Source: Candidatus Bathyarchaeota archaeon
GTDB lineage: Archaea > Thermoproteota > Bathyarchaeia > 40CM-2-53-6
DNA: 32,699 bases
Assembly (NCBI GenBank): GCA_005881615.1
Contig: VBBR01000136.1
Coordinates: 1 to 32,699 of the forward strand
Direction of reading: 5' to 3'
A model generated the notes under the pieces. It did not search any database. It was not told the origin of the DNA and was given only the letters and a program-made list of their open reading frames with translations. Each line of letters starts with the position of its first letter. Within the stretch, counting starts at the first letter, position 1. Made by a program: the position numbers and the translations under genes. This document shows, piece by piece, positions 8,451 to 14,901 of the stretch.

Positions 8451-9136
8451 TAGGCTGGAACCTCTCCTATCGTCCTCTGGGCGACGGCTCTCATTTCCTG
8501 GAGAGCGGATTTAACATCACCTCTCCGAAAGATAGAAGCTCCTGCGACCAACACAGTAGCTCCTGCTTCAATTATTGCCGACGCATTCTCCAGGTCCACT
8601 CCCCCGTCAACTTCAACGTCCATTAATCTCGAGTTGGCGAGCTTTGCAACCCTCCTCACTTTGGGAAGAACGCTCGGCATGAATGACTGACCTGGAAATC
8701 CCGGGTTGACGGAGAGGACGAGAATAACGTCAAAAGGGTTCGTTTCCTTTCCTAGCCAAGATGGAATTGAGGTGGACGGCTTTAGCGCTAGACCAAGCTT
8801 CTTGTCTTTCCGGTGAACTTCCTTTGACAACTTGTTGAGAAATGAGCGGCTGGTAGCCTCTGCATGCACTGTTATGATGTCACTTCCTGCTGAGAGAAAG
8901 GGCTCGTAGAATTTCTCGGGGTTCGTTATCATCAGATGCGTGTCGAGAGGGAGTCTCGTCACTTTGCGAATTGCCCGGACAGTGTCTGGTCCCAGACTTA
9001 TGTTGGGAGCGAAGTGTCCATCTGCAACGTCTACGTGAATCATATCAGCGCCAGCTTCCTCAACTCTGCTAATCTCCCCCTTTAGGTCCGCATGGTCGGC
9101 CGCTAGAATCGAGGGTGCGATCTTGACTCCTCTCAT
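8450..9136 (-). CDS. rpe: Ribulose-phosphate 3-epimerase
   Basis: A 228-residue TIM-barrel epimerase that interconverts ribulose-5-P and xylulose-5-P. It begins MRGVKIAPSILAADHADL, the family's first strand with the catalytic serine and aspartate region, and has the metal-binding HVDVADGHF block, HLMI (dHLM motif with metal histidine), LVLSVNPGF and DVEVDGGV (the second catalytic aspartate and glycine phosphate loop). The frame is open for 75 codons further upstream inside the transketolase N gene, but the ATG at 9136 forms an ATGA overlap with that gene's TGA and gives the standard length. It sits between the two transketolase halves. Confidence 0.95.
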   Translation of the reverse strand: MRGVKIAPSILAADHADLKGEISRVEEAGADMIHVDVADGHFAPNISLGPDTVRAIRKVTRLPLDTHLMITNPEKFYEPFLSAGSDIITVHAEATSRSFLNKLSKEVHRKDKKLGLALKPSTSIPSWLGKETNPFDVILVLSVNPGFPGQSFMPSVLPKVRRVAKLANSRLMDVEVDGGVDLENASAIIEAGATVLVAGASIFRRGDVKSALQEMRAVAQRTIGEVPA

Positions 9137-9960
9137 TCTTCCAACATCGTCTTGACGAGCTTGCGAACGGTGTCTTTGTCTGGTGCTTTGCCGTGGTATG
9201 CGGGGTCCCATTCCATGAAGGAGACTCCTTTCCCTTTGACGGTATGGGCGATAATTACAGTTGGTCTGTTTCTCATGTTCTCCGCTTTTTCCAAGGCGTC
9301 GATTACTTGACGAAAGTCGAAGCCATCGACTTCTAGGACATGCCAGTTGAACGCTTTCCACTTGTATCCAACGGGCTCCATTGGCATGATTTGTTCCGTC
9401 AGACCGTCCTGTTGGATCCCGTTTCTGTCGATGATTGCGGTAAGATTGTCAAGTTTGAATTTCGGCGCGGCCATCGCCGCCTCCCAAGTTTCTCCTTCAT
9501 CCATCTCGCCATCGCCGAGGAGGGCGTATACTCGATAGTCTTTCTTGTCCACCTTACCCGCGAGGGCCATACCTATTGCGGCGGAAAGACCAATTCCCAA
9601 CGAACCTCCAGGAAATTCTACACCTGGGACCCTATGGTCGGGGTGGCCTTGTAGACGGCTGTTGATCTTCCGTAGAGTTTTGAGTTCGCTTGTTGGAAGA
9701 TAACCAGCTTCTGCTAGGGTCGAAAAAAGGACTGGTGCAGCGTGTCCCTTGGACAGGACGAACCGGTCACGATCTGGCCAGTCTGGGCGCTTGGGGTCAT
9801 GTCGCATCTTGTAGAAAAATAATGAGACGAGGATCTCGACGGCCGAAAGGCTTCCGCCAGGATGCCCTGACTTCGCCTCTGCCACCATCTCAAGAATATG
9901 GGCTCGAATCTTAGCTGCTTTCTGTAGAAGCATACCGATGGGAATCGATTGCTCTTCCAT
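9133..9960 (-). CDS. Transketolase, N-terminal subunit (thiamine-diphosphate binding)
   Basis: A 275-residue protein equal to the PP domain of transketolase. SGHPGGSLSAVEILVSLFF (31-49) is the family's first signature; GDGEMDEGETWEAAM followed by IIDRNGIQQDG is the GDG-to-N thiamine diphosphate and magnesium site; RFVLSKGHAAPV gives the conserved histidine. It needs the C subunit encoded two genes further on. The ATG lies 2 bases after the TGA of the sugar kinase, so the genes are one operon. Substrates are xylulose-5-P with ribose-5-P or erythrose-4-P. Confidence 0.94.
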   Translation of the reverse strand: MEEQSIPIGMLLQKAAKIRAHILEMVAEAKSGHPGGSLSAVEILVSLFFYKMRHDPKRPDWPDRDRFVLSKGHAAPVLFSTLAEAGYLPTSELKTLRKINSRLQGHPDHRVPGVEFPGGSLGIGLSAAIGMALAGKVDKKDYRVYALLGDGEMDEGETWEAAMAAPKFKLDNLTAIIDRNGIQQDGLTEQIMPMEPVGYKWKAFNWHVLEVDGFDFRQVIDALEKAENMRNRPTVIIAHTVKGKGVSFMEWDPAYHGKAPDKDTVRKLVKTMLEE

Positions 9961-9962
9961 AA

Positions 9963-10988
9963 TCAGTGGACCGGAACCTGAACTATCTGCTCTGCAAGCT
10001 CAAGTGTTGAGTTGGCTTGAGATCGAAGATCGTTCAGGTCTACAACAACAGTGCCAAGATTGTCCGCATGCTGTGACGCAGCAAGTCCCGCGAGCAAGAC
10101 AGCCTCTCCTATTGGTGCCTCACCAACAATGGACATGGCTAGAACTGCTGTCATGCAGTCCCTTACTCCGACGGCGTTGAACCCAGGCTTGGGACCCTTG
10201 AAAGGCGGAAAACTCGTAATATTCTTCTTCTCAAAGAGGATCATGCCTTGTTCGCTTCGGGTGAGAAGTAAAGCCTCACATTCCAAGCGCGTCATGAGGT
10301 TGTGGCCCATATTCCTTAGCGAAGTATCGTTGACCATGGAAACACCCGTCGCTATCGTTGCCTCGCGGACGTTAGACTTCACCATTGACACTCCCACGTA
10401 GTCGAGGTAGTGCCGGACTTTGGGTTGAGCGACGACTTTCTTCTCCTGGACTCGGCACCCCTCAACGACATTGCTTATGAGTTCAGGGGTGATGACCCCC
10501 TTGTCGTAGTCAGAGAAGACCACGCCGTCAGCATCCTCTAGTAGGTCATCCAAGGAGTAAAGGAACTGTTTTGTGACATGCGACTCGACATCCGTCCGTG
10601 ATTCTTTGTCAATTCTAAGGTATTGGCGATGGTTCAGAATGAATCGGGTTTTCAGGCTTGTGGGGCGGCTGTTCACAACGGTACCTGAGATGTCTACCCC
10701 CTTCTTCTCCAGCTCCTCTTGGAGCCACTTTCCCGGCTCATCGTTTCCCACGACACCCAACACGCGGACTTTCGCTCCGAGTGCGACCAGGTTGTTGGCG
10801 AGGTTCGCGGCACCCCCGAGCACTAGTTCCTCGGAGATGAAATCTGCAACCGGGACAGGTGCTTCTCTCGAGAGTTTTCGCCCTTGAGAGCGAACATAGC
10901 GGTCGACCATCAGGTCGCCTATGACCAAGATTGTCTTGTCCTGAAAGCCGTCGATTATTCTTGTCGGATCGGAGACGGCCAGTGTCAA
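9963..10988 (-). CDS. PfkB-family sugar kinase, RfaE/HldE kinase-like
   Basis: A 341-residue ribokinase-fold protein. The N-terminal signature LVLGGAANLANNLVALGAKV (about 55-74) and the preceding ILVIGDLMVDRY with SREAPVPV are characteristic of the heptose-7-phosphate kinase (RfaE1/HldE) branch. KSNVREA provides the family N-x-x-E metal motif. The C-terminal GAGD motif, holding the catalytic base, reads GVRD here: the aspartate is kept but an arginine replaces the anion-hole glycine. It is the first gene of the pentose phosphate operon, so a phosphorylated heptulose, heptose or pentulose is a reasonable substrate, by inference only. The nucleotidyltransferase half found in bacterial HldE is absent. 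TTG start; a TATA box at 11021-11030 is correctly placed. Confidence 0.82.
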   Translation of the reverse strand: MTLAVSDPTRIIDGFQDKTILVIGDLMVDRYVRSQGRKLSREAPVPVADFISEELVLGGAANLANNLVALGAKVRVLGVVGNDEPGKWLQEELEKKGVDISGTVVNSRPTSLKTRFILNHRQYLRIDKESRTDVESHVTKQFLYSLDDLLEDADGVVFSDYDKGVITPELISNVVEGCRVQEKKVVAQPKVRHYLDYVGVSMVKSNVREATIATGVSMVNDTSLRNMGHNLMTRLECEALLLTRSEQGMILFEKKNITSFPPFKGPKPGFNAVGVRDCMTAVLAMSIVGEAPIGEAVLLAGLAASQHADNLGTVVVDLNDLRSQANSTLELAEQIVQVPVH

Positions 10989-11020
10989 CTAGGGCTCTGA
11001 GAGGAGCGGAGACTAGCGAT

Positions 11021-11030
11021 GTTATTTAAG
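11021..11030 (-). promoter_or_regulatory. TATA box of the pentose phosphate operon
   Basis: Read on the reverse strand CTTAAATAAC lies about 37 bases before the TTG of the sugar kinase. It is the only good promoter before the five-gene run of kinase, transketolase N, epimerase, transketolase C and transaldolase, whose internal gaps are at most a few bases. Confidence 0.5.
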
Positions 11031-11084
11031 ATTGTCAGAAATGGGCATCCACACAGGGGCCCACACGCGGGCTAAGGTGATGCG

Positions 11085-11249
11085 TTACTTGACGTCTTCG
11101 GCCCGCTTTACCAGCCGCACTCTACACATGACATGGTCCCCATCTTTCACTCCGAAAATCTTTCGAATCTCTTCAGGGATCGTTATCCTTCCCCCAGCTA
11201 TTACTTCGGCAAAGAAGGGAATGTCCTCCTCATCGACCTGAATTGGCAA
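11085..11249 (-). CDS. AbrB/SpoVT-AbrB type DNA-binding protein, 54 residues
   Basis: A short frame from TTG 11249 to TAA 11085 encodes 54 residues that match the swapped-hairpin AbrB fold: the core AGGRITIPEEIRKIFGVKDG (18-37) is the classic GRITIPKEIRKxLGIKxGD signature of archaeal AbrB-type regulators and antitoxins. It follows a TATA box (11284-11291) and precedes the pentose phosphate operon by 96 bases in the same direction, so it may regulate that operon or itself. No PIN or MazF toxin gene is adjacent on this strand, so a transcription-factor role is preferred over an antitoxin role. Confidence 0.82.
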   Translation of the reverse strand: MPIQVDEEDIPFFAEVIAGGRITIPEEIRKIFGVKDGDHVMCRVRLVKRAEDVK

Positions 11250-11283
11250 AGCGATCGCCGCGCAGGCGAAAACATTCGGCCGG

Positions 11284-11291
11284 TAATATAA
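11284..11291 (-). promoter_or_regulatory. TATA box for the AbrB-type gene
   Basis: TTATATTA on the reverse strand, about 39 bases before the TTG start at 11249. It lies just outside the right end of the repeat copy at 11298-11650. Confidence 0.45.
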
Positions 11292-11297
11292 CGTTTT

Positions 11298-11650
11298 GAG
11301 GTCTACCTAGTGTTCGGTCTGTTTTTGCACTCGGCTTGCTCTCATCGACTCCTGGGATTACCGTCGTCGTCGGGTTCCCCTTCACTGCTTCACCTGAGAG
11401 CCCTTGCCCCTCAGAGACTGGTAATCTCTTCTCGACAGGGAACGGGTCGAACCTCAACCGCCCCCTCACGCCCGTAGAGTGGTAGCTCGGCCCATTGCCA
11501 GGCAAGGATTTTACGGTGGCCAACCAGCCGGCTATCCCAGTTCATACCCGTCACATGGTCGGAGTCATTCCCCTCATCCCAACGTGACAGGCTCGTACGA
11601 CAACCGCCCTGGCAATCATACTATGTCCCTAACTAATATTCACTAGAGAT
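11298..11650 (-). repeat. Repeat copy 1: tnpB 3'-end/omega-RNA-like element
   Basis: About 353 bases that align over their whole length with 14451-14804 (roughly three-quarters of bases equal by eye) and then stop aligning on both sides. Read on the reverse strand, the right half still reads as the C-terminus of an IS200/IS605-type TnpB: GEAVKGNPTTTVIPGVDES, which is shared with the deleted tnpB at 18792-19075. The left half contains stops and no TnpB zinc finger. A long imperfect hairpin (arms CCTGTCACGTTGG and CCGAC-CAT-GTGACGGG) and a short one (AGAGAT-TACCA-GTCTCT) are conserved with copy 2. No transposase gene is present. The left end supplies an AT-rich TAATATT at 11634-11640 just before the acyl-CoA dehydrogenase region. 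Confidence 0.72.
11634..11640 (+). promoter_or_regulatory. Possible TATA box at the repeat edge, facing acyl-CoA dehydrogenase
   Basis: TAATATT lies about 25 bases before a TTG at 11662 that is in frame with the acyl-CoA dehydrogenase. It falls inside the left end of repeat copy 1, so the element may supply the promoter. Confidence 0.3.
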
Positions 11651-11790
11651 TCCAAAAACCATTGGTACGCGTCAACCGAAGATTTTACAGTGATCCTTTT
11701 TTTGACAAAACTCACATTAAGGACGAGGGTGACGAGAGATTGTTTCGATTGAAGACTGTTGTAGACTCGGGTAGTGAAGATCTCTCTAAG

Positions 11791-12975
11791 ATGAATTTCG
11801 ATGTTTCAGACGAACAAAAGCTTGTCCTAGACGAGGTTGACCGGGCTTGCCGGGAACTCCGCCCGCTGGAGGACCAGGCTTACTTGGCGGGAAAATTCAA
11901 CGATCACCTTGTACCCATTTTCAAGAAAGCCCAGCTCCTCGGGCTTCCCATATCGAGACGCTACGGTGAGGGCCAAGGCGCCGACATTCTCACATATGCC
12001 CTGGCTTTGGAGAGAATTGGCCGAGAAGGAACTGGGGTCCGAACGTTTCTCTCCGGACACGTTTCACTAGGCCAGTTGACAGTGCAAAAGTGGGGCAATG
12101 AGGATCAGAAACAACGCTATCTTCCGCAGGCGACAAGAGGGGAAAAAATAATGTGTTTTGGGTTAACCGAGCCCACCGCGGGCAGCGATCCCACCTCGCT
12201 CCGAACCTCATTCGAGGACAAGGGAACCCACTACCTCTTAAACGGAAGCAAAGCCTGGATTTCCAACGGCAGCATATCCGACACCTCGGTAATATTCGCA
12301 TACCCGAAAGGCAAGCATGATGGAATGTGCGCCTTCATAGTTGAGAAAGCATTCGAAGGCTACTCATCGCAACAACAGAAACACAAGCTAGGAATGCCAA
12401 CCTCGGACACAGGCTCGATCTTCCTAGATAACTGCAGGGTCCCGAAAGAGAATCTTCTCGGCCCTCTTGGAAAGGGTCTGGGTGTCGCCTACTCTGGGCT
12501 AATGAGTGGCAGACTCAGCGTCGCCGCAGGGTGCTTGGGAGTCATCGACGACTGCATTACAGAAGCCGTCAACTACTCGAAGCAGCGAGTACAACACGGC
12601 AAACCGATCGGAAAACACCAACTCGTTCAACGACACATTGGAATCATGTCAACGAATCTGGAAGCGGCCAAGAACCTCGTTTACAAGGCAGCACTACTCA
12701 AACAACATAGTGACGAGGAACCAGAAAACAAAGAACTTCGCGAACACGCAGACATCACCATTGCCCAGGCAAAATATTTCGCCTCAAATGCATCATTCGA
12801 CGCCGCGGACCGAACCGTTCAGATATTCGGCTCAAGCGGATACAGCTTCGAAACCCGAGCGCCCAGACACCTGGTTGACACGAGGGTCTGCCGAATCTAC
12901 GAAGGAACAGACGAGATCATGGTCCAGAAGATCGCAGTGAACCGCCTCGGACAAGACTTCGAAGCATACCGCTAA
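11791..12975 (+). CDS. Acyl-CoA dehydrogenase
   Basis: A 394-residue flavoenzyme from the ATG at 11791, the usual family length, starting MNFDVSDEQKLVLDEV as in the first helix of the family. The FAD loop CFGLTEPTAGSD and the WISNGS strand are present, and the catalytic base is the glutamate in RIYEGTDEIM near the C-terminus. It oxidises an acyl-CoA to the 2-enoyl-CoA and passes electrons to electron-transfer flavoprotein, which the fixABCX cluster 2 kb downstream could provide. The frame is open upstream to a TTG at 11662, adding 43 polar residues; a TATA-like box fits that TTG, so the longer form is possible. The acyl chain specificity cannot be read. Confidence 0.93.
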   Translation: MNFDVSDEQKLVLDEVDRACRELRPLEDQAYLAGKFNDHLVPIFKKAQLLGLPISRRYGEGQGADILTYALALERIGREGTGVRTFLSGHVSLGQLTVQKWGNEDQKQRYLPQATRGEKIMCFGLTEPTAGSDPTSLRTSFEDKGTHYLLNGSKAWISNGSISDTSVIFAYPKGKHDGMCAFIVEKAFEGYSSQQQKHKLGMPTSDTGSIFLDNCRVPKENLLGPLGKGLGVAYSGLMSGRLSVAAGCLGVIDDCITEAVNYSKQRVQHGKPIGKHQLVQRHIGIMSTNLEAAKNLVYKAALLKQHSDEEPENKELREHADITIAQAKYFASNASFDAADRTVQIFGSSGYSFETRAPRHLVDTRVCRIYEGTDEIMVQKIAVNRLGQDFEAYR

Positions 12976-13122
12976 TTCCATACTCAGGGACTGCAGTAGG
13001 CACAACGCTAGTCCCATATGGACACACCACTTTTGGGCAGACTTATTTCCGAGACACGCCGATCTTACCCTTAGAGCCGCGCAGAGTATCGTTTCTTCAA
13101 GAGCTGATCAAGCACGATCCAA

Positions 13123-13497
13123 GTGTCCAGAAAAGCACTAGTGATAGGAGTTCAGTCGGCTCTGAACGTTTTCTTAGCCACATGGCTCTACAATGAATAC
13201 GTTCACAACCAATTCATGCAAGACTACCTAGCCAGCACATTCTCATCTATGAGCTTCGCGCTACCTGTTGGACTACTTGCATCTGCTGCCATTGCAGGAG
13301 GCTCCCTCACCGCTTACTCCAGAAGACACCAAGTCACAAGAGGGCAGATCGCACCGGGTCTGAAGACAGAAGCGTTTGCTGGATCGGCTGAGAAATTAGC
13401 GACCCTAGATACATGTCCGTTCTGCAGCATACCGCTCAAGAATATCTCGGAAAACCGTTTCCAATGTAGGAAATGCCGTAGATACTTCAAGAAATAG
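13123..13497 (+). CDS. Membrane protein with C-terminal zinc ribbon, unknown function
   Basis: A 124-residue protein starting at GTG. Two hydrophobic segments (about residues 5-24 and 43-63) are followed by a basic linker and a C-terminal zinc ribbon with CPFC at 97-100 and CRKC near 115-118. The layout, membrane anchor plus cytoplasmic or extracellular zinc ribbon, is common among small archaeal proteins without assigned function. It lies 147 bases after the acyl-CoA dehydrogenase and upstream of a PIN-like gene. A role cannot be assigned. TatC at 19530-20420 has a similar C-terminal zinc ribbon. Confidence 0.72.
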   Translation: MSRKALVIGVQSALNVFLATWLYNEYVHNQFMQDYLASTFSSMSFALPVGLLASAAIAGGSLTAYSRRHQVTRGQIAPGLKTEAFAGSAEKLATLDTCPFCSIPLKNISENRFQCRKCRRYFKK

Positions 13498-13587
13498 GAT
13501 TCTCTACTCTTCCCCAGAACCATCGACCCGAGAAAGCTTCTAAGGAAGCGTTCGTCGAACCTTTGGGAAACGAAGCGCGCACAAGAA

Positions 13588-13869
13588 ATGCATAGACCTA
13601 CAGTTCTCCTTGACGAACAACTGTTCGGGCTAGATGAATACCTGAGAGATCTCGGTTGGTCAACAACGAAGGTAACCCCGGGAATCACTGACGATGAAGT
13701 CGTCAACCTCGCGAAGGACAACAAATACATCGTGGTAAGCCTCGACAAGAAGCTTCTCAGCAGATGTAGAGTGATGGGCATCCCCTCCGTTGACCTCGGA
13801 CTTGAGGTGCAAGCCAAGATCGTACATGAGTCCCTTCAGAGAATCATAACCAACCAGGTGCCTCCTTGA
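13588..13869 (+). CDS. PIN-like (DUF5615/Mut7-C type) protein
   Basis: A 93-residue protein starting at ATG. It resembles the small PIN-like proteins of the DUF5615/Mut7-C group: VLLDEQLF near the N-terminus gives the first acidic residue, TDDEVVNLAKDNKYIVVSLDKKLL (about 44-67) gives the middle acidic residues and the VVSLDKK strand with a further aspartate. These are predicted metal-dependent RNases, often toxins paired with a small DNA-binding antitoxin. The gene downstream (13904) has a helix-turn-helix-like N-terminus but is larger than typical antitoxins, so the pairing is a guess. Confidence 0.65.
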   Translation: MHRPTVLLDEQLFGLDEYLRDLGWSTTKVTPGITDDEVVNLAKDNKYIVVSLDKKLLSRCRVMGIPSVDLGLEVQAKIVHESLQRIITNQVPP

Positions 13870-13886
13870 ACAATTGTAAGTCACAT

Positions 13887-13892
13887 AGGAGG
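13887..13892 (+). promoter_or_regulatory. Shine-Dalgarno sequence before the 13904 gene
   Basis: AGGAGG lies 11 bases before the TTG at 13904. Strong ribosome-binding sites are rare in this window, and this one supports the TTG start and translation from a shared transcript with the PIN-like gene. Confidence 0.5.
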
Positions 13893-13903
13893 CAGCTCCA
13901 TCA

Positions 13904-14413
13904 TTGAATGCTCAGAAACAAGACGACGCTTCTCAGTATCTTCAAGAAGCGTGTTACTATCTGCTCAAGAAGGGTCTGACAATTGAACAGGTATCAAAAG
14001 CGCTTGAGATCTCAGAGCAAGAAGCGACCCAGCTTCGTCAACAATTCGAATCAAGGCTAGCCACTGGTGACTCAGTCGAGAACGAAGTCGACAGAAACCT
14101 CTGGGAAGATGTCTACAACGACTCTGTCGGCAATGAAAAGATAACCTTCGTGAGGGACAAAGGATTCTATCATTGCAGACGAGACGACTTAGACAAAATG
14201 GAGTCTCCCGCGCTCATGGCAATTTTCGAAACAAGCAAGAAATTCCTGGACTTTGACATGTACAGAAGATACCTGGACAGCAAACCACCAGCTGGGTACG
14301 ATCCGATGGCAATGCAGAGGCAGGTCAAAAGAGCTGTCGACTTGATCGAGCAGATATTGAAACAGAGATGGGAGACCGAAAAATCAAAAGGGAATGACAG
14401 CACGAAAAGCTGA
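13904..14413 (+). CDS. Conserved-looking protein with N-terminal helix-turn-helix, unknown function
   Basis: A 169-residue soluble, highly charged protein starting at TTG behind a strong Shine-Dalgarno site. Residues 17-46 (YYLLKKGLTIEQVSKALEIS) look like a sigma-70 region 4-type helix-turn-helix, and the rest is predicted helical with no recognised motif except a central WEDVYND and a cluster of aromatic residues around 125-130. It follows the PIN-like gene by 34 bases in the same direction. A regulator or adaptor is plausible. The family could not be named, and the downstream end abuts repeat copy 2 by 37 bases. Confidence 0.6.
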   Translation: MNAQKQDDASQYLQEACYYLLKKGLTIEQVSKALEISEQEATQLRQQFESRLATGDSVENEVDRNLWEDVYNDSVGNEKITFVRDKGFYHCRRDDLDKMESPALMAIFETSKKFLDFDMYRRYLDSKPPAGYDPMAMQRQVKRAVDLIEQILKQRWETEKSKGNDSTKS

Positions 14414-14450
14414 CTTTCGAGCCGCCGGAGATGGACCCAGAGCTAAACCC

Positions 14451-14804
14451 GAGGTTCTGTCGAGTCTTCGGTTCGTTTTGAAGACTAGACTTGCTCTCAT
14501 CGACTCCGAGGATTACCGTCGTCATCGGGTTCCCTTTCATTGCTTCACCTGAGAGCCTTGCGCCTCAGAGACACGTGGTCTCTTTTCGGCAGGGAACGGT
14601 CGAACCTCAACCGCCCCCTCACCCCCGTAGCGTGGTAGCTTGGCCCATTGCCAGGCAAGGATTTTACAGTGGCCAACCAACCATCCAACTCGGTTCACGC
14701 CTCTCAGGCGGTCGGAGTCGCTCCCCTCATCCCAACTCGAGAGGCTCATATGACGAACCGCCTTACACGTAATGAGTCATCCCACGAACATAATCGTTAG
14801 AGAT
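14451..14804 (-). repeat. Repeat copy 2: tnpB 3'-end/omega-RNA-like element
   Basis: About 354 bases matching 11298-11650 end to end in the same orientation. Compared with copy 1 it has small insertions and deletions that break the TnpB C-terminal frame (for example one base lost in the GGTTCGACC stretch), so it does not encode a protein. The same hairpins are kept: CCTCTCGAGTTGG pairs with CCGAC-CGC-CTGAGAGG, and AGAGAC-CACGT-GTCTCT. One base pair of the long stem is G-C in copy 1 and C-G here. It separates the HTH gene from fixC. No transposase gene or target-site duplication was identified. Confidence 0.72.
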
Positions 14805-14839
14805 GACCGAAGCTGCGCCAAACAACAACCAACGCTAAC

Positions 14840-14856
14840 CATGGCCATGGCGCCAT
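14840..14856. promoter_or_regulatory. Overlapping palindromes before fixC
   Basis: CATGGCCATG (14840-14849) and ATGGCGCCAT (14847-14856) are two perfect 10-base palindromes sharing three bases, placed just upstream of an AT-rich ATAAACC (about 14867-14873) that could serve as the fixC TATA box. This is the position of an archaeal operator, but no regulator is identified. Confidence 0.35.
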
Positions 14857-14901
14857 GCTAAACCCGATAAACCCCACGACCAGCGCCAAATAGAGACAGA
14901 G

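Noticed and set aside
9137-9361. An N-terminal extension of ribulose-phosphate epimerase
   Set aside because: It is the antisense-free but out-of-frame reading of the transketolase N gene, very rich in Arg and Ser; the ATG at 9136 gives the normal protein.
11230-11523. A 97-residue reverse frame within repeat copy 1 as a protein
   Set aside because: Only its middle matches a TnpB tail; it runs on through the AbrB promoter and into its start region, and the same frame is broken in copy 2.
14325-14749. Two reverse frames in and beside repeat copy 2 as proteins
   Set aside because: They are pieces of the decayed tnpB end in different frames, and one overlaps the end of the HTH gene.
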